The notes under the pieces are model-generated. The model saw nothing but the letters and a program-made list of their open reading frames with translations, ran no database searches and was not told the DNA's origin. The position numbers were made by a program, and so were the translations under genes. 45,958 nucleotides of DNA from Gammaproteobacteria bacterium (GTDB taxonomy: Bacteria; Pseudomonadota; Gammaproteobacteria; Steroidobacterales; Steroidobacteraceae), in the NCBI GenBank assembly GCA_025357915.1, contig JANYLH010000028.1:1-45958 (forward strand), written 5' to 3'. Positions within the stretch are counted from its first letter, which is position 1. Each line of letters starts with the position of its first letter. Shown one piece after another: positions 42,196-45,958 of the stretch.

Positions 42196-43077
42196 TCAAT
42201 TCGCCAGCGCATAGCCCCAGGCTACCGCGAGAGAAACGAGCGCACCCATCCCCGCCAGCCATTGAGGCATTTGATTGAGGACTCGCGCCACGGCAGCGAA
42301 TCCCGCGATGGCTCCAAAGAGACAGCCGACCATGAATCCCATCGCGTGGGCGACGATGTCGGTCCCCTCGCCCGCCGTACCGAGCCACCCGAGCAGCACC
42401 GTGCCGGCGACCAGCGGCGCCCAGCGCCGCGCCCGGCTTTGCCGCAGATGCAGGCGAGTCCGCCAGGAATGCGCGGCCATAAGGCCGAGCGCCGTGAACA
42501 CTGCAGTCGAGGCGCCCACGGAGCGGTGCGACGCGGGGCCCAACACCGCCTCGAGACCATTGGCCAGCGCCGCGCCGGTGACGATCAGAAACCACGCCGT
42601 GCCGCTGCCGAGTTGGCGAGCGGCCAGGTAACCGAACCAGACGCCGCCGCCCAGATTGGCCACGATGTGATCGGCGTCCAGGTGGAGCGTCAGCGCCGTC
42701 CACACGCGCCACCACTGTCCGCCTTGCACGCGCCCCGCATCGAGCGCCCCGAGTTCGAAGGCATCCGGGCGCCACAGCCCGCTTGAGATCGCCAGCGCGA
42801 CACCCAGCAGCACGGCCGCGTACAACGCAACGCCGACCCATGCGTGCTGGTACAGGCGCGGCGCCGGAGGGAGCGGTGGCGCCGGGCGATTCTCCATGGC
42901 GTACTGGCGCAGGTGTGCCACCGCCCAGGTCGCGTCCGCCGCCTCGACGCTGAGGCTGAATTCCAGGCCATCGAAGTGGATCGCGCTATCGATGGCCACA
43001 GCGGTCAGCACGAGTGCCCGGTCCGCGCAGGCCGAGCGGTTCGCCGATCGAAAGACTTCCTGCAGTTCGCCCGCCAC
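42196..43077 (-). CDS. Rhomboid-family intramembrane serine protease
   Basis: A 293-residue protein starting at GTG 43077 (AGGCGA upstream). A cytoplasmic N-terminal domain of about 65 residues (CADRALVLTAVAIDS) precedes at least six membrane helices. Rhomboid signatures are all there: WWRVWTALTLHLDADHIVAN (His132, His137, Asn141), the catalytic serine Ser190 in SVGASTAVF (usual GxSGxxF, here with Thr after Ser) and His244 in IVAHAMGFMVG. The Ser-His dyad is complete, so it should cleave membrane helices. Substrate unknown. It is followed by the His/Met-rich gene after an 79-bp gap. Confidence 0.87.
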   Translation of the reverse strand: MAGELQEVFRSANRSACADRALVLTAVAIDSAIHFDGLEFSLSVEAADATWAVAHLRQYAMENRPAPPLPPAPRLYQHAWVGVALYAAVLLGVALAISSGLWRPDAFELGALDAGRVQGGQWWRVWTALTLHLDADHIVANLGGGVWFGYLAARQLGSGTAWFLIVTGAALANGLEAVLGPASHRSVGASTAVFTALGLMAAHSWRTRLHLRQSRARRWAPLVAGTVLLGWLGTAGEGTDIVAHAMGFMVGCLFGAIAGFAAVARVLNQMPQWLAGMGALVSLAVAWGYALAN

Positions 43078-43104
43078 TCGCCTATCGCACCTGCAGACCG
43101 CCGC

Positions 43105-43689
43105 CTACTTGGCCCGGGCTTTCGCCAGCTGCCGAACAGCCTCGAGCGCGGCCGCCACATTCGCGGCAGGCTCCATTCCGCCGATGGTGGCGTAAATCTT
43201 GTGATCCGGGGTCACGACAAACGTCGTGCGTTCCGCGAACTCGTGATCAACGACAATGCCGCGCGTGTCCTTGAACGGCTCGGCGGAGCCCTCCACCTTC
43301 AGCTGGTAGGCCTTGACGATCTGGCCATCGGCATCCGAGGCCACCGCGACCTTGCCGGCGCAATACTTCGGATCGGCCGAGAAGGCGTTGAGCCGGGTGA
43401 TGCTGTCGAGCGAGACGCCGATGATCGTCGCACCGGCCGCGTCGAAATCAGCCTTGTGCACCGAGAACGTGTGCGCCTGGACGTTGCACCCCTCGGTGAA
43501 GGCCGAGGGGTAAAAATACACAACCACCGGACCCTTCTTGAGCGCATCGGCCAGAACATAGTCAAAGGCCTTGCCCGCCACGGAGGCCCTGGCCGAGAAT
43601 CCCGGCGCCACCTCGCCCGCCTTCAGCGCTGCCAGGGCAGGTAATGTGCAAGCCACGGAGAGAGCGAGGCCGAAGAGGAAGCGTTTCAT
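43105..43689 (-). CDS. Exported peroxiredoxin (AhpC/TSA, BCP-like)
   Basis: A 194-residue periplasmic protein: ATG 43689 with AAGGA upstream, signal peptide about 1-20 (LPALAALKAG). Peroxidatic Cys68 lies in YFYPSAFTEGCNVQAHTF, keeping the PxxxTxxC motif, and Cys110 in SADPKYCAGK may be its resolving partner. VSLDSITRLNAFSADP is typical of the BCP/PrxQ group. It should reduce peroxides in the envelope. The gene lies 27 bp upstream... of the rhomboid gene start, on the same strand, so the two may be cotranscribed. Confidence 0.9.
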   Translation of the reverse strand: MKRFLFGLALSVACTLPALAALKAGEVAPGFSARASVAGKAFDYVLADALKKGPVVVYFYPSAFTEGCNVQAHTFSVHKADFDAAGATIIGVSLDSITRLNAFSADPKYCAGKVAVASDADGQIVKAYQLKVEGSAEPFKDTRGIVVDHEFAERTTFVVTPDHKIYATIGGMEPAANVAAALEAVRQLAKARAK

Positions 43690-43820
43690 GGGTGGGATCC
43701 TTGTGGGCAAACGGGGTAACACCGGATCTTACCGCACAGGGCCATTCAGCCGCGTCTTCCATCCGCGTGCCTTCAACTATTTCGGACCTCACGGGAGGGG
43801 TCCACCGGATGCCGACAGTT

Positions 43821-44924
43821 CTAGTGAAAAGAGAGCACCGGCGGACCCAGTACCTCCGCGCGCGGCCGCACGCCGAGGCCGGGAATCACCGCGGCCGCCA
43901 TCCGGCCGTTTACGCGTTGGGGCGCCCCGTCGGCCATGCTGACCGTACCGTAGCTGTTGAAATCCGTGCTCGTGAACCGCAGTGCCTCGGGCGTGCTGTG
44001 CGCAAGATGCGCGATCGCGGCTGTGACGATGTCCCCGCCCCATGTGTCCTCGATCGTCATCGCGACGCCGAGCTCCACGCACAGGTCCCGGGCCAGTCTG
44101 GTCCTGGTGAGTCCGCCGAACTTGCTGATCTTGAGATTCACAACGTCCATCGCGCGTTCGGAAACGGCGCGCAACAAGGTCGGCGTGTCGTTGATGACCT
44201 CATCCAGTACGAACGGGTGGTGGCAGTGCGCGCGGACGGCCAGGCATTCTTCGTAGGACAGGCACGGCTGCTCTATGTAGACATCGATATCACGCACACC
44301 TTGAATGACCCGCAGCGCCTCGTGTTGCAACCAGCCCGTGTTCGCGTCCGCGACCAGGCGGTCGCCCGGCCGCAGTCTGGCGGCCGCAGCACGAATGCGC
44401 TCGATATCGAGATCCGGATCATCACCCACCTTGAGCTGGAAGCGCGTGTAACCCTCGGCCCGGTAGCCGTCCACCTTCGCGGCCATGTTCTCGGGTGAGT
44501 CCTTTGAAATGGCACGGTAGAGCACCACCTCGGCGCCAAACCGCCCGCCCAGCAACGAGCACACGGGTACGCCCGCGGCCTGGCCGGAGATGTCCCAGCA
44601 GGCGACGTCGAGCGGCGATTTCACGTGCGGATGGCCTTTGAGTCGCGCATCCATGAGCTGATTCAATACCCCGAGCTGAGTCGGATCAGCGCCGATCAGA
44701 TGCGGCGCGAGTTCAGCGAGCCCGGCGCGAACGCCGCCCGCATGAGAGGCAAGGTAAACGGGCCCGAGCGGGCACGATTCGCCGTAGCCGACCAAGCCGG
44801 CGTCGGTTCCGACGCGTACGATCGTGCTGTCGAAGACCGACACGGACTTGCCGCCGGACCAGTTGTACTGGCCTTCCTTGAGTGGCAGGTCGACGCGATA
44901 AACCTGAATATCAGTAATACGCAT
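43821..44924 (-). CDS. Enolase-superfamily protein, cis-3-hydroxy-L-proline dehydratase-like
   Basis: A 367-residue member of the mandelate racemase/muconate-lactonizing group. ATG 44924 gives the typical start [15 protein letters not shown]; a GTG 12 bp upstream is possible. Metal and acid-base residues are visible: Lys165 in [11 protein letters not shown], Asp193/Asn195 in VADANTGW, Glu218 in YIEQPC, Asp241/Glu242 in FVLDEVIND and Lys265 in [12 protein letters not shown]. The two opposed lysines and the capping-loop sequence YNWSGGKS match cis-3-hydroxy-L-proline dehydratases, which make Delta1-pyrroline-2-carboxylate. An SDR gene lies 33 bp upstream on the same strand. Confidence 0.85.
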   Translation of the reverse strand: MRITDIQVYRVDLPLKEGQYNWSGGKSVSVFDSTIVRVGTDAGLVGYGESCPLGPVYLASHAGGVRAGLAELAPHLIGADPTQLGVLNQLMDARLKGHPHVKSPLDVACWDISGQAAGVPVCSLLGGRFGAEVVLYRAISKDSPENMAAKVDGYRAEGYTRFQLKVGDDPDLDIERIRAAAARLRPGDRLVADANTGWLQHEALRVIQGVRDIDVYIEQPCLSYEECLAVRAHCHHPFVLDEVINDTPTLLRAVSERAMDVVNLKISKFGGLTRTRLARDLCVELGVAMTIEDTWGGDIVTAAIAHLAHSTPEALRFTSTDFNSYGTVSMADGAPQRVNGRMAAAVIPGLGVRPRAEVLGPPVLSFH

Positions 44925-44957
44925 GTAGTGCTTCACCCATCCTGCAGACGCCCGGCT

Positions 44958-45704
44958 CTACCAGATGCCGCCCAGCGCCACCGTAATCGCCTCGCCATTC
45001 ACGCCCGAGGCCGCGTCGCTGCACAGGAACACGATCACCTCGGCCACCTCGCGCGGCTCCAGCACCCGGTTCTGCGGGTAGATGGCGGCGCGTTCGCTCC
45101 ACACCTGCTCGACGCTGATGCCACGCCGTTCGGACTCGGCCGTGGCCGACCGATCGGCCATCGCCGTCTTCACCCAACCCGGCAGTACCGCGTTGGAGGT
45201 CACCCCGAACGGCCCGGCGTCCTGCGCTATCGCGCGGGCCAGCCCGATCACACCGTGCTTGGAAGCGGTGTACGCGCTGCCGGATTTCTCGGCCTTCTCG
45301 CCGGCGGTCGAGCTGGTAAACACGAGCCGACCAAAGCCGCGCTTGCACATGCCGCCGACGGTGAGCCGCGCGAGCTCGAAGGGCCCGTCCAGGTTGACCC
45401 GCATCGTCTCGCGCCACACTGCGGGCTCCTGCTCCCAGATGAGCCGCTCGTGCGCCGATCCGATGCCGTGGTTACAGACCAGCAGGTCGATCGGTCCCAG
45501 CCGCCGCTCGGTCTCCGTGACCGCCAGCTGGCAGCCCTCGGTGGTGCCGAGGTCGGCGGCGATGTAGTCCAGCCCGACGCCGGCAAGTTCGCTCGAGCTG
45601 CGCGCCACGACCATGACCCGCGCTCCAGCGGCGGCCAGCAATAGCGCTGCCTCCCGGCCTATGCCGCGTCCTCCGCCCGTCACCAGTGCTACTCGATCTC
45701 GCAT
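44958..45704 (-). CDS. Short-chain dehydrogenase/reductase (SDR)
   Basis: A 248-residue SDR; ATG 45704 sits behind GGAGGTGAG. Cofactor loop TGGGRGIG (9-16), ADLGTTEG, an unusual VCNHG (77-80) in place of NNAG, and the catalytic Ser131/132, Tyr145 and Lys149 in FTSSTAGEKAEKSGSAYTASKHG. It is transcribed with the enolase-superfamily gene downstream, so it may act in the same breakdown pathway, for example on a hydroxy-acid product (inference). Confidence 0.88.
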   Translation of the reverse strand: MRDRVALVTGGGRGIGREAALLLAAAGARVMVVARSSSELAGVGLDYIAADLGTTEGCQLAVTETERRLGPIDLLVCNHGIGSAHERLIWEQEPAVWRETMRVNLDGPFELARLTVGGMCKRGFGRLVFTSSTAGEKAEKSGSAYTASKHGVIGLARAIAQDAGPFGVTSNAVLPGWVKTAMADRSATAESERRGISVEQVWSERAAIYPQNRVLEPREVAEVIVFLCSDAASGVNGEAITVALGGIW

Positions 45705-45745
45705 CGCTCACCTCCATCGCGCGCGGACAGGCATGTCTTGCACGA

Positions 45746-45958
45746 TTACAGCGGACGCAGCCGTTGTTTCAGGGTCTGTCCCTTGATGCGGTCGAACCGC
45801 TCGCCCATCGCGCGGCCGAGCTGCTCCAGGCGCGCGTCGGGAAGCGGGTGGGTCTTGAACAGTAGCGCGACGCTGCCCTCGTTGCTGGCAATGTGGCCGA
45901 TATCCTGCAGCACCTCGGGCAATCCAAAAGGGTCGTAGCCGGCACGGGTGGCGAGCAC
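45746..45958 (-). CDS. M48-family metallopeptidase (C-terminal end only)
   Basis: The last 70 residues of a minus-strand gene that begins beyond the window. ATRAGYDPFGLPEVLQDI and LLFKTHPLPDARLEQLG are the conserved C-terminal segments of exported M48 Zn-peptidases (YfgC/BepA/LoiP-type), where the family's AxxxGYDPxxxxxxxxxL and THPxxxxRxxxL follow the HExxH helix. The catalytic part is outside the window. The gene ends 41 bp before the SDR start. Confidence 0.85.
   Translation of the reverse strand: MLATRAGYDPFGLPEVLQDIGHIASNEGSVALLFKTHPLPDARLEQLGRAMGERFDRIKGQTLKQRLRPL

Noticed and set aside
1-45958. CRISPR array, tRNA, rRNA, transposon or prophage
   Set aside because: No regularly spaced repeats, no cloverleaf or rRNA sequence, and no transposase, integrase or phage protein was found on reading both strands by eye; short or divergent ones could still be missed.

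Overview
The window is about 46 kb of GC-rich chromosomal DNA, densely packed and carrying genes on both strands. The protein set suggests a gammaproteobacterium, probably near Xanthomonadales, Nevskiales or Steroidobacterales. It includes a DUF349 protein, a PA4780-type RIO kinase, a CBU_0592-type membrane protein, a three-heme alcohol-dehydrogenase-type cytochrome c, HiPIP and DUF1592 pieces, and two GGDEF/EAL proteins. This placement is inferred from gene content. There is no rRNA, tRNA or CRISPR array, and no insertion sequence or phage gene was recognised. No stretch over 300 bp lacks a gene or gene remnant.

Layout. 1-1335: end of an ALDH7-type aldehyde dehydrogenase and a glutaryl-CoA dehydrogenase, both steps of lysine breakdown. 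1502-4126 and 11177-13966: two membrane GGDEF-EAL proteins of c-di-GMP turnover. 4229-7809: a one-helix membrane protein, a 33-residue lysine-rich protein, a RIO-type kinase, a membrane protein built of four repeats, and an outer-membrane barrel protein. 7841-10959: two methyltransferases, a GNAT acetyltransferase and a secreted SMP-30-like propeller. 13976-18067: cupin, methyltransferase, a large secreted alpha/beta hydrolase and a frameshifted lipoprotein gene. 18200-19600: a divergent SDR/TetR pair with operator-like repeats between them.

19617-23127: DUF349, exported rhodanese and TlpA-like thioredoxin, tightly coupled. 23260-27043: DUF4956 membrane protein and SdiA-regulated-type propeller, converging on an operon for an exported PPP/Shelph-like phosphatase and an exported CotH-like kinase. 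This cluster is the most interesting intact group, since it predicts reversible phosphorylation outside the cytoplasm. 27658-34307: a TetR regulator followed by a complete RND efflux operon (outer-membrane factor, lipoprotein adaptor, permease) and a small membrane protein. The TetR gene appears to be transcribed without a leader from an AT-rich promoter.

34342-36910: a CAP-domain remnant, a DUF2779 nuclease with Cas4-like and DEDD-like halves, and an aldo/keto reductase. 37016-40153: a Tat-exported VOC protein, a cytochrome c' and a three-heme cytochrome c. These run into a rearrangement scar holding a truncated second cytochrome c', a HiPIP C-terminus, a DUF1592 N-terminus and an orphan C-terminal fragment. 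The scar is either real genome decay or an assembly chimera. 40146-45958: SnoaL-like protein, PHB-depolymerase-like esterase, His/Met-rich exported protein, rhomboid protease, peroxiredoxin, cis-3-hydroxyproline dehydratase-like enolase-superfamily protein, an SDR, and the end of an M48 metallopeptidase.
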